This document shows positions 35,543 through 44,475 of a DNA stretch of 64,000 nt, in pieces. Below the pieces are notes generated by a model. The model was given only the letters and a program-made list of their open reading frames with translations. It made no database searches and was not told where the DNA came from. How positions within the stretch are numbered: position 1 is the first letter of the stretch; each line of letters opens with the position of its first letter. The DNA is taken from NCBI GenBank assembly GCA_017991675.1, contig JAGOQB010000002.1, positions 366,984 through 430,983 on the forward strand, read 5' to 3'. This DNA comes from Phenylobacterium sp. Its GTDB lineage: Bacteria > Pseudomonadota > Alphaproteobacteria > Caulobacterales > Caulobacteraceae. A program made the position numbers and the translations under genes.

Positions 35543-35943
35543 TGCAGATGAAATCCCCCAGCGACGCCGAGTGCATCCCGCTCGGCGAGGTCATGCGCCG
35601 CCTCGACCTGACGGCCCGGGCGATCCGCTACTATGAGGAGCTGGGCCTGGTCCGCGCCGGCCGCGACCAGCTCAACCGCCGCCGCTACGACGAGGACGCG
35701 CTCTCGCGCCTCGCCGCCATCGCCGAGTTCCGGCGCGCGGGCCTGTCGCTCGACGACATCGCCGCCATCCTCAGCCGCCAGGACGCCGGCGGCGACCGCA
35801 GCGCCCATATCGACTACGCCGTCTCGCGCCTGTCCGAGCGCCTGAAGGTGCTGGAACAGGAGCGCCGCGAGGCCGAGGCCGCGCTCAGCGCGCTGCTCGT
35901 GCATCGCAAGGCCGCCCCCTGGCCGCTGGAGCTGCGGGCATGA
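35542..35943 (+). CDS. MerR family regulator in the pcc-bioB operon
   Basis: A 133-residue regulator with the MerR winged helix at about residues 12-75 ([20 protein letters not shown], then [12 protein letters not shown]) followed by a dimerisation coiled coil ([20 protein letters not shown]). No metal-binding Cys is present in the C-terminus, so it is not a classic metal sensor. It overlaps pccA before it and bioB after it by 1 and 4 bases. This position suggests control of biotin supply or propionate use; the actual signal is unknown. Confidence 0.85.
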
Positions 35944-36956
35944 GGTTCGATCCCGCAGAGCCGCGTCACGATTGGACGCCGGCGGAAGTCGAGGCGCTGT
36001 TCGAGCTGCCGTTCATGGAGCTGGTGTTCCAGGCCGCGGCCGTGCACCGGGCCTGGTTCGATCCCAGCGAGGTGCAGCTCTCGCAGCTGCTCAGCGTCAA
36101 GACCGGGGGCTGCGCCGAGAACTGCGGCTATTGCAGCCAGAGCCAGCACTTCGACACCGGCGTGAAGGCCGGCAAGCTGATGGACGCGACCAGCGTGATC
36201 GCCGCGGCGATGGACGCCAAGGCGGGCGGCGCGCAGCGCTTCTGCATGGGCGCGGCCTGGCGCGACCTGAAGGACCGCGACGTGCCGAAGGTGGCGGCGA
36301 TGATCTCCGGCGTGAAGGCGCTGGGTCTGGAGACCTGCGCCACCCTGGGCATGCTGACCCGCGATCAGGCCCAGTCGCTGAAGGACGCCGGCCTCGACTA
36401 CTACAACCACAACCTCGACACCGGCCCGGCCTATTACGACCAGGTGGTCACCACCCGCACCTACCAGGATCGGCTCGACACCCTGGAAGCCGTGCGCTCG
36501 GTCGGGATGAACACCTGCTGCGGCGGCATCGTCGGCATGGGCGAGACGCGGGCCGACCGCGCCGGCCTGCTGCACGCCCTGGCCACCCTGCCCGAGCATC
36601 CGAACTCGCTGCCGATCAACGACCTGATGCCGATCCCCGGCACGCCGCTGGGGAACTCCGAGGCGGTCGATCCGCTGGAGTTCGTGCGGATGATCGCGGT
36701 GGCCCGCATCGTCTGCCCCAAGACCGTCGTGCGGCTCTCGGCCGGCCGCGAGCACATGTCCAGAGAACTGCAGGCGCTCTGCTTCCTGGCTGGCGCCAAC
36801 TCGATGTTCATCGGCGGCAAGCTGCTGACCACCGCCAACCCCGACAAGGACACCGACGCCGCGCTGATGGCCGACCTCGGCCTGCGGCCGATGACCATGG
36901 GCGAGCCGCGCCAGCGCGTCGACCTCTCCGAGGCCGACGTCTTGGGCATGGCCTAG
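35940..36956 (+). CDS. bioB: Biotin synthase
   Basis: A 338-residue radical-SAM enzyme that inserts sulfur into dethiobiotin. The [4Fe-4S] ligands are Cys58-X3-Cys62-X2-Cys65 (CAENCGYC), and the [10 protein letters not shown] and GLVGMGE-like ([12 protein letters not shown]) motifs are as expected. No other bio genes are nearby. It is the last gene of the operon starting at pccB and overlaps the MerR gene by four bases. Pairing with the biotin-dependent carboxylase makes functional sense. Confidence 0.95.
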   Translation: MRFDPAEPRHDWTPAEVEALFELPFMELVFQAAAVHRAWFDPSEVQLSQLLSVKTGGCAENCGYCSQSQHFDTGVKAGKLMDATSVIAAAMDAKAGGAQRFCMGAAWRDLKDRDVPKVAAMISGVKALGLETCATLGMLTRDQAQSLKDAGLDYYNHNLDTGPAYYDQVVTTRTYQDRLDTLEAVRSVGMNTCCGGIVGMGETRADRAGLLHALATLPEHPNSLPINDLMPIPGTPLGNSEAVDPLEFVRMIAVARIVCPKTVVRLSAGREHMSRELQALCFLAGANSMFIGGKLLTTANPDKDTDAALMADLGLRPMTMGEPRQRVDLSEADVLGMA

Positions 36957-36961
36957 AGAAA

Positions 36962-36981
36962 TTTCCGATCTGGATCGGAAA
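36962..36981. repeat. 20-base inverted repeat after bioB
   Basis: Nine-base perfect arms TTTCCGATC/GATCGGAAA with a two-base centre, five bases after the bioB stop. Lies just ahead of the longer hairpin and may act with it in ending transcription. Confidence 0.5.
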
Positions 36982-37001
36982 CTCCTCAGGACTCTTTGAA
37001 T

Positions 37002-37054
37002 CTAGAGCATTTTCCTCGCCGAACCGGTCGCCACTTCGGCGGAAAATGCTCTAG
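37002..37054. terminator. Long hairpin/REP-like element between convergent bioB and fucP-type gene
   Basis: Fourteen-base perfect outer arms CTAGAGCATTTTCC (37002-37015) and its complement (37041-37054), with an inner GCCGAA/TTCGGC stem. The stop codon of the minus-strand permease (37051-37053) is inside the right arm. CTAGAGCATTTTCC-like palindromes are common dispersed intergenic elements in alphaproteobacteria. It can serve as a bidirectional terminator. Confidence 0.65.
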
Positions 37055-38346
37055 GCTTTGGCAGGCGGCCGCCGGCAGATGAAGCCGTAGACCGCGATCC
37101 AGACGTAGCAGAGCGCCGGCGCCAGCAGCGCCACGCTCAGGCCGGCATGGTCAGCGACCATGCCGGTGGCCACCGGCACCACCGCCCCGCCGACGATGGC
37201 CAGGCACAGCAGGCCCGAGCCCTGCGGCGTGTCCTCTCCCAGCCCCTCGATGCCGAGGGTGAAGATGGTCGGGAACATCACCGAGTTGCACAGGCCGATG
37301 GCCAGCACCGCCACCGCCGAGACCAACCCCACCGTGCCCGCCGAGAGGCAGGCCAGCAGGCCAGCCCCGATCGCGCAGGCCATCAGCACCAGCCCCGCCG
37401 GAACCTTGCGCATCACCGCCGAGCCGATGAACCGCCCGACCATCGCCCCGCCCCAATAGAGCGCCACCAGCTGGCCGGCGGTGGCCGCGACCACGCCGAG
37501 CGTCTTGCCGTCCATCAGATAGTTGACCAGCAGCGAGCCGATCGACACCTCGGCCCCCACATAGAGAAAGATCGACAGCGCCCCGAGCGCCAGCCGCGGC
37601 CGCTTCAGCAGCGCCGGCTTGAAGCCGCCGCCGCCCTCGGCCGCCGCCGACGGGGCGGCCGGCGAGCGGCGCAGGAACCAGAACACCAGGGCCAGCACCA
37701 CCAGCACCGCGGCGATGCCCAGGAACGGCGCCTGGACCGCGTGCGCCTCGGCCTTGCGATAGACCTCCAGCGCCTCCGGGGTCAGGCTGGCCGCGTCGGG
37801 ATGCTCGACCCCGCCCTTCAGGATCAGCGCCGCCCCGACCAGCGGACCGACCGTGGTCCCCAGCGAGTTGAACGCCTGGGCCAGATTCAGCCGCGAATGG
37901 GCCAGCTCCGGCCTGCCCAGCAGCGCGATCAGCGGATTGGCCGCCACCTGCAAGGTGGTGATCCCCGCCGCCATCACGAACAGCGCCAGCAGGAAGGCCG
38001 GATAGATCCCCAGCTGGGCGGCCGGCGCGAACATCAGGCAGCCCGTCGCCATCACCCCCAGGCCCAGCACGATCTGCCGGAAGTAGCCGATCCTCGCCAG
38101 GATCATCGAGGCCGGGATCGAAAACACCAGATAGCCGAGGAAGAAAGCGAACTGAGTCAGCATCGCCTCGGCGTAGTTCAGCTGAAACAGCCCCTTCAGC
38201 TTGGGGATCAGGGTGTCGATCAGGACCGTCGCGAACCCCCAGGCGAAGAACAACGACACCACCAGGGCCACGACCCGCCCGGCAGCCGCGCCCACGCCCG
38301 CCGCCGGCGGCGACGCCGACTGACTGCTTACTTGGCCAACCATCAT
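37051..38346 (-). CDS. Sugar MFS transporter, FucP/GluP type
   Basis: A 431-residue inner-membrane permease of the fucose:H+ symporter branch, with twelve hydrophobic helices. The opening ALVVSLFFAWGFATVLIDTL and the segments TTLQVAANPLIALLG and LNLAQAFNSLGTTVGPLVGA are typical of glucose/galactose/N-acetylglucosamine members. The start (ATG ATG) overlaps the stop of the upstream GH3 gene (TGATG), so the permease is coupled to the glycosidase and probably imports the glucose it frees. Its last codons fall within a hairpin element. Confidence 0.9.
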   Translation of the reverse strand: MMVGQVSSQSASPPAAGVGAAAGRVVALVVSLFFAWGFATVLIDTLIPKLKGLFQLNYAEAMLTQFAFFLGYLVFSIPASMILARIGYFRQIVLGLGVMATGCLMFAPAAQLGIYPAFLLALFVMAAGITTLQVAANPLIALLGRPELAHSRLNLAQAFNSLGTTVGPLVGAALILKGGVEHPDAASLTPEALEVYRKAEAHAVQAPFLGIAAVLVVLALVFWFLRRSPAAPSAAAEGGGGFKPALLKRPRLALGALSIFLYVGAEVSIGSLLVNYLMDGKTLGVVAATAGQLVALYWGGAMVGRFIGSAVMRKVPAGLVLMACAIGAGLLACLSAGTVGLVSAVAVLAIGLCNSVMFPTIFTLGIEGLGEDTPQGSGLLCLAIVGGAVVPVATGMVADHAGLSVALLAPALCYVWIAVYGFICRRPPAKA

Positions 38347-40289
38347 CAGGGCTCCAGCCGATAGCCGAACCGGTAGAGCGGATCGGCGCTGTCATAGGGT
38401 TTGTCGCTGGCCTGCGCCTTGACCGCCGCCATCGAGGACGGGAGTTCGAACGGCAGCCGGCCTTCAGCCTTGGCCTTGCCGGTCAGCACGTCAAGCAGCG
38501 CGCCGTCGCTCACCCCGAAGTCGCCGATCAGCACCGCGGCGCGGCCCTTCAGCCCGGTCAGGATGGCCGGCCGGTCGAGGAAGACGCTGACGATGGTCGG
38601 GACCTTGGCGGCGATCGCCTTGATCGCCTCGTACTCGGCCTCGCCGTCCTTGAAGTCGAGATCGCCCTCGTGCTGCATCAGCCCGAACAGATAGCCCGGG
38701 TGCAGCAGCTGGTGCGGCGTTCCGGTGCGCACGATCGCCACGTCGGCCTTCTCGGGCGCATCGACCACCACCAGGCCGGCGGCCTGGGCGGCGGCGGCGT
38801 CCACGCCCTTCAGATAGACCTTCGAACCGGCCTTCAGCGGCAGGTTCTGGACCCGACGTTCCAGGAACACCAACGAACGGCTCTGGGCGGCGCGGCCCTC
38901 GGCCTGGAACGCCGCCGATCCGACCAGCCGCCCGGCCGCGGCCGGGTCGACATAGGGGTTCTCGAACAGGCCCTGTTCGAACTTCTGCACCAGGATGCGC
39001 TGCACCGACTGGTCCAGCCGCGCCTCGCTGGCCTGGCCGGCCTTGACGATGTTCACCACCAGGCCGCTGTTCTCGGTGCCGCCGAACTGGTCGACGCCGG
39101 CGTCGAGCGCCTTGGCGAAGCGTTGGGTCTCGCTGAGGTCGTCGACGCCCCAGGGCATGCCGATGACCGGCGGCTCGCCGGGCTTCCAGCCGCCCTGGCA
39201 AGCGGCCGGGCAATCATTGGTGATCGCCCAGTCCGAGACGATCACCCCCTGGAAGCCGTAGGTCCCGCGCAACAGGTCGGTGAGCAGGAACTTGTTGAAC
39301 CCGGCCCCCACCTGCTCGACCGGCTTGCCGTCAAGGCTGAGGTTCTCGAGGATCGAATAGGTCGGCATGACCCCCGCCGCCTTGGCCGCGAAGGCGCCTT
39401 CGAACGGCTTGACGTGATAGGCGAAATTCCCACCGGGGAAGGTCGCATAGCGGCCGTAGGGGCTGTGGCTGTCCCAGCCGTCCTTGGCCGCGCCATAGCC
39501 GACCCAGTGCTTGACCACCGCCACGACGCTGTCGGCGTTCAGCCCGTTCTCCCCGGCCTGGAAGCCGGCGACATAGGCCCGGACCATGCGCGAGGCGAGA
39601 TCGGCGTCCTCGCCGAAGGTGCCGGTGATCCGCGACCAGCGCGGCTCGGTGGCCAGGTCCGCCTGGGGCGACAGCGCCACATGGATGCCCGCGGCCCGGT
39701 ACTCGGCCCGCGCCACCTCGCCGAACCGGCGCATCAGCGCCGCATCGCCGATCGCCGCGAAGCCCAGGCTCTCGGGCCATTGCGAAAAGCCGCCCGAGGC
39801 GACGCCGGCCCCGGCGGTGTGCTGGAAGTGGTTGCGCGGATCGGTGCTGATGGTGACCGGCACGCCCAGCCGGCTCTGCTCGGCCAGAGCCTGGACTTTG
39901 TTGTTCTCCTCGGCGATCACCGCGCCCGACCCGGCCAGCCGGGTGATGAAGCTCGACACGCGCTTGTCGGCGATCAGGCCCCCCGCCCCCGCCAGGTCAT
40001 AGCGTTCGCCCGAACCGAAGGCGTTGCCCGGCGCCGGCAGGGTGCCATGCATCATGGTCCCGGCCTTTTCCTCCAGCGTCATGCGCCCGGTGAGGTCGGC
40101 CGCCCGCGCCTGGGCGCTCAGCCGCCAGTCCTCGTACGGGTCCAGCTTGCCGTTACGGTTCAGGTCCTTGAAGGCCAGGCCGTCGACCGTCAGCCGCGGC
40201 GCGGTGCGCGCGCCCAGTTGCGGTTGCGCCTCGGCCAGCGCCGGCCCGGCGATCGCCAGGCCCAGCATCAGGCAGGTCCAGCCCTTCAT
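38346..40289 (-). CDS. GH3 beta-glucosidase, exported
   Basis: A 647-residue glycoside hydrolase family 3 enzyme, splitting terminal beta-linked glucose. The start at 40289 has GGGAGA just ahead and opens a signal peptide of about 19 residues. A DLNRNGKLDPYEDW stretch near 42-55 looks like a Ca-binding loop of the kind seen in exo-1,3/1,4-glucanase GH3 proteins. KHWVGYGA carries the substrate-binding Lys-His, and the nucleophile is Asp353 in VSDWAITND. It is encoded between glucokinase and the permease on one strand, with a LacI-type operator about 115 bases upstream. Confidence 0.92.
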   Translation of the reverse strand: MKGWTCLMLGLAIAGPALAEAQPQLGARTAPRLTVDGLAFKDLNRNGKLDPYEDWRLSAQARAADLTGRMTLEEKAGTMMHGTLPAPGNAFGSGERYDLAGAGGLIADKRVSSFITRLAGSGAVIAEENNKVQALAEQSRLGVPVTISTDPRNHFQHTAGAGVASGGFSQWPESLGFAAIGDAALMRRFGEVARAEYRAAGIHVALSPQADLATEPRWSRITGTFGEDADLASRMVRAYVAGFQAGENGLNADSVVAVVKHWVGYGAAKDGWDSHSPYGRYATFPGGNFAYHVKPFEGAFAAKAAGVMPTYSILENLSLDGKPVEQVGAGFNKFLLTDLLRGTYGFQGVIVSDWAITNDCPAACQGGWKPGEPPVIGMPWGVDDLSETQRFAKALDAGVDQFGGTENSGLVVNIVKAGQASEARLDQSVQRILVQKFEQGLFENPYVDPAAAGRLVGSAAFQAEGRAAQSRSLVFLERRVQNLPLKAGSKVYLKGVDAAAAQAAGLVVVDAPEKADVAIVRTGTPHQLLHPGYLFGLMQHEGDLDFKDGEAEYEAIKAIAAKVPTIVSVFLDRPAILTGLKGRAAVLIGDFGVSDGALLDVLTGKAKAEGRLPFELPSSMAAVKAQASDKPYDSADPLYRFGYRLEP

Positions 40290-40334
40290 CGCGCTCTCCC
40301 CCGTCATTGTTCTTCTCCCAACCGCGCAAAGTGC

Positions 40335-40364
40335 GGCGGGCCCCGGGGGCATCCGGGACCCGCC
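40335..40364 (-). terminator. GC-rich hairpin in the glk-GH3 gap
   Basis: Twelve-base arms with one mismatch (GGCGGGCCCCGG / CCGGGACCCGCC) and a 6-base loop. It stands between the glucokinase stop and the GH3 start, so it can reduce read-through from the upstream receptor-glk transcript or shape the GH3 leader. Confidence 0.45.
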
Positions 40365-40404
40365 AGTGCTGCGCGGGTTGGCGCGAGGCCAAGACACACG
40401 CAGC

Positions 40405-40418
40405 TGATAACGTTGTCA
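40405..40418. promoter_or_regulatory. LacI-type operator before GH3
   Basis: TGATAACGTTGTCA, a pseudo-palindrome around AACGTT. The same sequence recurs at 50664-50677 and, in shortened form, twice at 46773-46807. It overlaps the stop codon of glk (40416-40418), so it marks an internal promoter for the GH3-permease pair. Confidence 0.7.
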
Positions 40419-41420
40419 ATCGCTCATTTGAAATGCTTGCGGCGACAGCCGCCGTGCGGTCCTCGCCGCGCCCAGCAGGGCCACGTGCGGCTGCACCACC
40501 AACCGAGTCGGGAGCGCTTCGACGAACCCCGACAACCGCCCCTTGGCCTCGAACCGGGCGCGGAACGCGCCGCTGGTCAGGAACCGCTCTACGCCCTGCA
40601 TCAGGCCGCCGGCCAGGAACACCCCTCCCCGCGCGCCCAAGGTCAGGGCCGCATCGCCGCAGACCGAACCGAACACCGCGCAGAACAGCTCCACCGCCGC
40701 CACGCACTGGGGGTCCACGCCGGCGCAGGCGCGCGCCACCACCTCCTCGGACGACAGGTCCTGGGGCCGGGCCGAGCCCTCGATCTGCGCCAGGACGGCG
40801 TGCAGCGCCTGCAGGCCGGGCCCCGACAGCAGCCGCTCGATCGACACCCGGCCGTGGCGGCGGGCGAGCGCCCGCAGGACCTCGATCTCCAGTTCGTCGG
40901 TCGGGGCGAAGGCGGCGTGCCCGCCCTCGGTCGCCAACACCTGGGCCGGCCCCTCGGCGCGCCAGACCAGGACCGCCAGGCCAAAGCCAGTGCCCGCCCC
41001 GGCGATCACCACCGGCGCGCGGGTCAGCCCCTCGACCGGCGGCCCGATCGCCACGCTGTCCTCGGGGGCCAAGTCGGCGACCCCAGTGGCCAGCGCCTCG
41101 AAGTCGTTGACCAGCCGCGCGCGCGCGAAGCCCAGCTCCATGAGCTCGGCCTCCGAGGCGTCCCACGGCGCATTGGTCAGCCGTGCGGCCCCGTCCGCCA
41201 CCGGCCCGGCCACGGCGATGGTGGCCGTCGCCGGCAGCGCCGCCAGGCCGGCCGAGGCCAGGAACGCGTCGGCCGCCGCGGCCAGGCTCTCATGGTCCTT
41301 GCACAGCACAGCCCCGGTCAGGACGATCGACGGGCGCGCGCCCTGCAGGTCGGCGACGGCGAAGCGCGCATTGGTGCCGCCGACATCGCCCACCAGGGCG
41401 AAACTCGCATCTCTCCGCAT
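40416..41420 (-). CDS. glk: Glucokinase
   Basis: A 334-residue ATP-dependent hexokinase of the Glk family, forming glucose 6-phosphate. The phosphate-binding start ALVGDVGGTNARFAV, the catalytic VNDF segment (RLVNDFEALA), the adenosine motif GAGTGFGLA and EGGHAAFAPT are all in place. It lies between acid phosphatase and GH3 on the same strand; its stop codon falls in a LacI-type operator. Gene context (receptors, beta-glucosidase, permease) supports glucose as the substrate. Confidence 0.93.
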   Translation of the reverse strand: MRRDASFALVGDVGGTNARFAVADLQGARPSIVLTGAVLCKDHESLAAAADAFLASAGLAALPATATIAVAGPVADGAARLTNAPWDASEAELMELGFARARLVNDFEALATGVADLAPEDSVAIGPPVEGLTRAPVVIAGAGTGFGLAVLVWRAEGPAQVLATEGGHAAFAPTDELEIEVLRALARRHGRVSIERLLSGPGLQALHAVLAQIEGSARPQDLSSEEVVARACAGVDPQCVAAVELFCAVFGSVCGDAALTLGARGGVFLAGGLMQGVERFLTSGAFRARFEAKGRLSGFVEALPTRLVVQPHVALLGAARTARRLSPQAFQMSD

Positions 41421-41429
41421 GGCGCCCCG

Positions 41430-42239
41430 TCAGTAGGCCGACTGGGCGATCAGCGCGGCTTCCGCCTCGCAGGCCGCCGGCTTCTCGCCGCTCTGGCGCA
41501 GGCTGGCGAGCTCGGCCCGCGCGGCGTCCATGTCGGCGCGGAACTCGGCCGAGCCGTGCAGCGTGGCGTTGGTCGCCGCCGCCACCATGGCGCCGGCTTC
41601 GACGGCGCTGGCGTTGTGCGCGCCGCAGACCGCCCGGCTCTGGCCGTAGGCGCGGCCGCGGCTGAGGATCTCGGTGGCGCGGTCCGGGGCCAGTTCGGCC
41701 AGCACCAGGGCCCAGGACCAGCCCCACACCGTATGTCCGGAGGGATAGTCGAAGCTGCCGGCGACCTGGGCCGTCGGCTGGCAGATCTCGCCCTGCGCCA
41801 CCTGGAACGGCCGCAGGCGCTTGAAGTGGTGCTTGGCGCTCTCGTTGGCGACCATCGAGTCGCCCAGCACCCGCAGCATCACCGCGTTGAGCTTCGGTGC
41901 GTTCTGCGGCGTCATCTTCACCCCGACCGCGCACGAGAAGGCGCTCATCATCCCGCTCGGCATCATGTCGACGTCGCGGGTCGCCAGTTTCCAGCGCTCG
42001 CTGTCCTTCAGCGCGCGGGTGGACTGGAACACCTGCCGGTCCACCTGGTCGCGCGGGTCGCCGTCGCTCGGGGCCGGCGGCACCACCCGGGCGGCATCGA
42101 GGCTACCCGGCGGCAGGTAGCCCTTGGGCAGGGTCGGAAACTTGACCGGTTCGGAGCCCGCCAGGGCGGCGCCGGCCAGGATCGAAATCCCGGCGGCGAC
42201 CAGCCCGGCGCGCAGGGGCCTGCGCTTGTGCTTCATCAT
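41430..42239 (-). CDS. Class A-like acid phosphatase (PAP2), exported
   Basis: A 269-residue phosphatase of the PAP2 superfamily with a signal peptide of about 27 residues. The three motifs are seen: K-x6-RP as KHHFKRLRPF, PSGHT, and SR-x5-H in SRAVCGAHNASA. In the third motif the usual Asp, four residues after His, is Ala, which removes the residue that normally polarises the nucleophilic His. It lies between the TonB receptor and glucokinase genes, so it may strip phosphate from sugar phosphates in the periplasm. Confidence 0.87.
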   Translation of the reverse strand: MMKHKRRPLRAGLVAAGISILAGAALAGSEPVKFPTLPKGYLPPGSLDAARVVPPAPSDGDPRDQVDRQVFQSTRALKDSERWKLATRDVDMMPSGMMSAFSCAVGVKMTPQNAPKLNAVMLRVLGDSMVANESAKHHFKRLRPFQVAQGEICQPTAQVAGSFDYPSGHTVWGWSWALVLAELAPDRATEILSRGRAYGQSRAVCGAHNASAVEAGAMVAAATNATLHGSAEFRADMDAARAELASLRQSGEKPAACEAEAALIAQSAY

Positions 42240-42260
42240 GGTTCTCTCAGGACAGGAGGA

Positions 42261-44405
42261 TCAGTTGAACTTGAAGCCGGCCTTGACGCCGACGGTCCGC
42301 GGCGCGCCGTAGCTGCCGAAGAAGTTGCGCGCGGAGTCGGTGCTGACCGACAGCAGGACCGCCTCGTCTTCCAGGTTGTCGGCGAAGGCCTCGGCGTACC
42401 AGCCGCGGTCGTCGTCGTAGCGCAGGCTGATGTCGGTGGCGGTGTAGCTGTCCTGGCTGGCTTGGCCGTAGGGATTGATCACCGCGCCGGCCACCCTGAT
42501 GAGGCGGTCGTTGAACTCGGTGAAGAACACTTCGGATTGGTAGCGGGTGCTGATCCGGGCGGTCAGTTGGCCCGAGGCCAGCGGGATCGCGTAGGCCACG
42601 CCGATGTTGCCGTTCCAGCGCGGCGCCCGCGGCAGGGTGTTGCCTGACAGGTCCTGCACCGTGCCGTACAGCGGGTCGATGGCGCCGACATAGCGGTCGA
42701 ACTTGGCGTCGAGATAACCGAGCGAGCCGTCGATGCTGAGCGCCTCGGTGATCCGGGCGCGGCCCTCGAACTCGATCCCCCAGACCGTCGAGACCCCGGC
42801 GTTGGTGGTCAGGGCCCGCACCACCCCGTTCTCGTCCGGCGCGACCGAGACCACCTGCAGGTCCTTGTAGTCGTAATAGAAGGCCGAGAGGTTCGCGAGC
42901 AGGCGGCGGTCGAAGAAGTAGTTCTTCGAGCCGATCTCGTAGGCGGTGAGGGTCTCGGGACCGAAGTTGCGGTTGCTGGAGAAGCCGCCCGCCTTGTAGC
43001 CGGTCGAGACGCTGCCATAGACCATGTTGTCGGGGGTGATCTCCCAGTCGGCGCCCAGTCGCCAGGTGGTCTTGGCCCAGGACCCGGCGTCAGGGCGGAA
43101 GGTGTTGATGTTGGTCCCGATCGGCCGCGTCAGCCCGACGGGGTTGCCCTTGCGGTCCTCCGAGTAGCGGACGCCGGCGAACACGGTCAGGCTGTCGGTG
43201 ATGTCGTAGTCGGCCTGGCCGAACACCGCCCAGGATTCGGCGAACCGTTCCGGCCGCTGCAGGATCACGCCCGCGGTGCGCGCCAGGTTGGTGTACTGGA
43301 ACAGGTTATCGTCGTTGGTTTCCTTGATGTAGAAGGCGCCGAGGATGTACTTCAGCGCCCCCTCGCCCGACGAGGCGACACGAAGTTCCTGCGAGAACGT
43401 CTTGTTTTTATTGTAATAGAAAATCGTCTGCGTGCCGGTCGCGGTGCCGTCGCTGTCGCTGGTGACATTCTGGTCGTCGCCGCGGTAGGCGGTCACCGAG
43501 ACGATGTCGAGCATGTCCAGAGAATAGGTCGCCTCGGCGGCCACGCCCCAGATCTTGTTGTTGATATGGCCCGGGGTGTTGGTCTCGGCCCGATAGGGCG
43601 CGCTGCGGCCTGAGGCGATGTAGCTGACCGGGCCGTTGCCGATCAGCACGCTGCCGGTCCCGGCCCCGCCGGCGTGGTAGTAGTCGGCCGACAGCAACAG
43701 CCGCAGCCGCTCGCCCGGCGTGAACAGCAGGTGGACGCGCCCGGCCTCCTCCTGGGCGTCGGCCAGGTCCGGCATCCCCGGCGTGACGTTCTCCTGGTAG
43801 CCGTCGCGGCGATTGACGATGAAGGCGGCCCGGGCGGCCAGCGTGTCGTCGATGATCGGGAAGTTGTACATGCCCTGGGCGGTGAACCGGCCGTAGTCGC
43901 CGACCAGGATCTCGCCCGCCGCCTGGCCGGTGTTCATCACCGGCTTGCGGGTGATGATGTTCAGGCTGCCGGCGGTGGCGTTGCGGCCCCACAGCGTGCC
44001 CTGCGGCCCGCGCAGCACCTCGACCCGCTCCAGGTCGTAGAACACCGAGTTCGCGCCCGACGGCCGCGGCAGGTAGACGCCGTCCAGGTGGAAGGCCACC
44101 GACGGGTCGCGCTGCGGCACGACGCCCGCCGAGCTGACCCCGCGGATGCTGATGATCACCTCGTTGCCGGCCTGGCCGATATTGAGGTTCGGCACCTTGC
44201 CGGTCAGGTCGCCGGCGTCGACGACGTTCTGCTGCTGGAGCACGTCGCCGCTGATGGCGCTAACCGCCAGCGGCGTCGCCTGGACGGTGCCTTCGCGCTT
44301 CTGGGCGGTGACCACCACCTCCTCGACCTGGACGTCCGATTGGGCATGCGCGGTCCCGGCCATGGCCAGGGCGCAAGCCCCGGCCAGCCACATGAGCTTG
44401 GTCAT
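42261..44405 (-). CDS. TonB-dependent receptor, glucoside locus, second
   Basis: A 714-residue outer-membrane receptor. The signal peptide ends near Ala21 (AHA/QSD), the TonB box is EEVVVTAQKR at about 28-37, the plug contains RGPQGTLWGRNATAG, and the barrel ends in a terminal Asn after Phe (GFKFN). GGGAAGA precedes the ATG. It follows another TonB receptor gene after 70 bases, with a strong hairpin between. It probably imports oligosaccharides or glucosides for the GH3 enzyme, which is inferred from context. Confidence 0.92.
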   Translation of the reverse strand: MTKLMWLAGACALAMAGTAHAQSDVQVEEVVVTAQKREGTVQATPLAVSAISGDVLQQQNVVDAGDLTGKVPNLNIGQAGNEVIISIRGVSSAGVVPQRDPSVAFHLDGVYLPRPSGANSVFYDLERVEVLRGPQGTLWGRNATAGSLNIITRKPVMNTGQAAGEILVGDYGRFTAQGMYNFPIIDDTLAARAAFIVNRRDGYQENVTPGMPDLADAQEEAGRVHLLFTPGERLRLLLSADYYHAGGAGTGSVLIGNGPVSYIASGRSAPYRAETNTPGHINNKIWGVAAEATYSLDMLDIVSVTAYRGDDQNVTSDSDGTATGTQTIFYYNKNKTFSQELRVASSGEGALKYILGAFYIKETNDDNLFQYTNLARTAGVILQRPERFAESWAVFGQADYDITDSLTVFAGVRYSEDRKGNPVGLTRPIGTNINTFRPDAGSWAKTTWRLGADWEITPDNMVYGSVSTGYKAGGFSSNRNFGPETLTAYEIGSKNYFFDRRLLANLSAFYYDYKDLQVVSVAPDENGVVRALTTNAGVSTVWGIEFEGRARITEALSIDGSLGYLDAKFDRYVGAIDPLYGTVQDLSGNTLPRAPRWNGNIGVAYAIPLASGQLTARISTRYQSEVFFTEFNDRLIRVAGAVINPYGQASQDSYTATDISLRYDDDRGWYAEAFADNLEDEAVLLSVSTDSARNFFGSYGAPRTVGVKAGFKFN

Positions 44406-44424
44406 TTTCGTCTTCCCTGATGTG

Positions 44425-44450
44425 CGGCCGGAGCTGCGTGGCTCCGGCCG
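44425..44450 (-). terminator. Intercistronic hairpin between the two TonB receptor genes
   Basis: Perfect 10-base arms CGGCCGGAGC/GCTCCGGCCG with a 6-base loop; no T-tract. Probably a partial terminator or 3' mRNA stabiliser that sets unequal levels of the two receptors. Confidence 0.5.
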
Positions 44451-44475
44451 TCGCTTTGTCTTGAAGTAGCTCGGC

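Noticed and set aside
38670-42647. A 1325-residue open frame on the plus strand
   Set aside because: It runs antisense through GH3, glk and phosphatase genes, whose motifs are clear. Its translation is low-complexity, rich in Arg, Gly, Ala and His, as expected for the shadow of GC-rich coding DNA.
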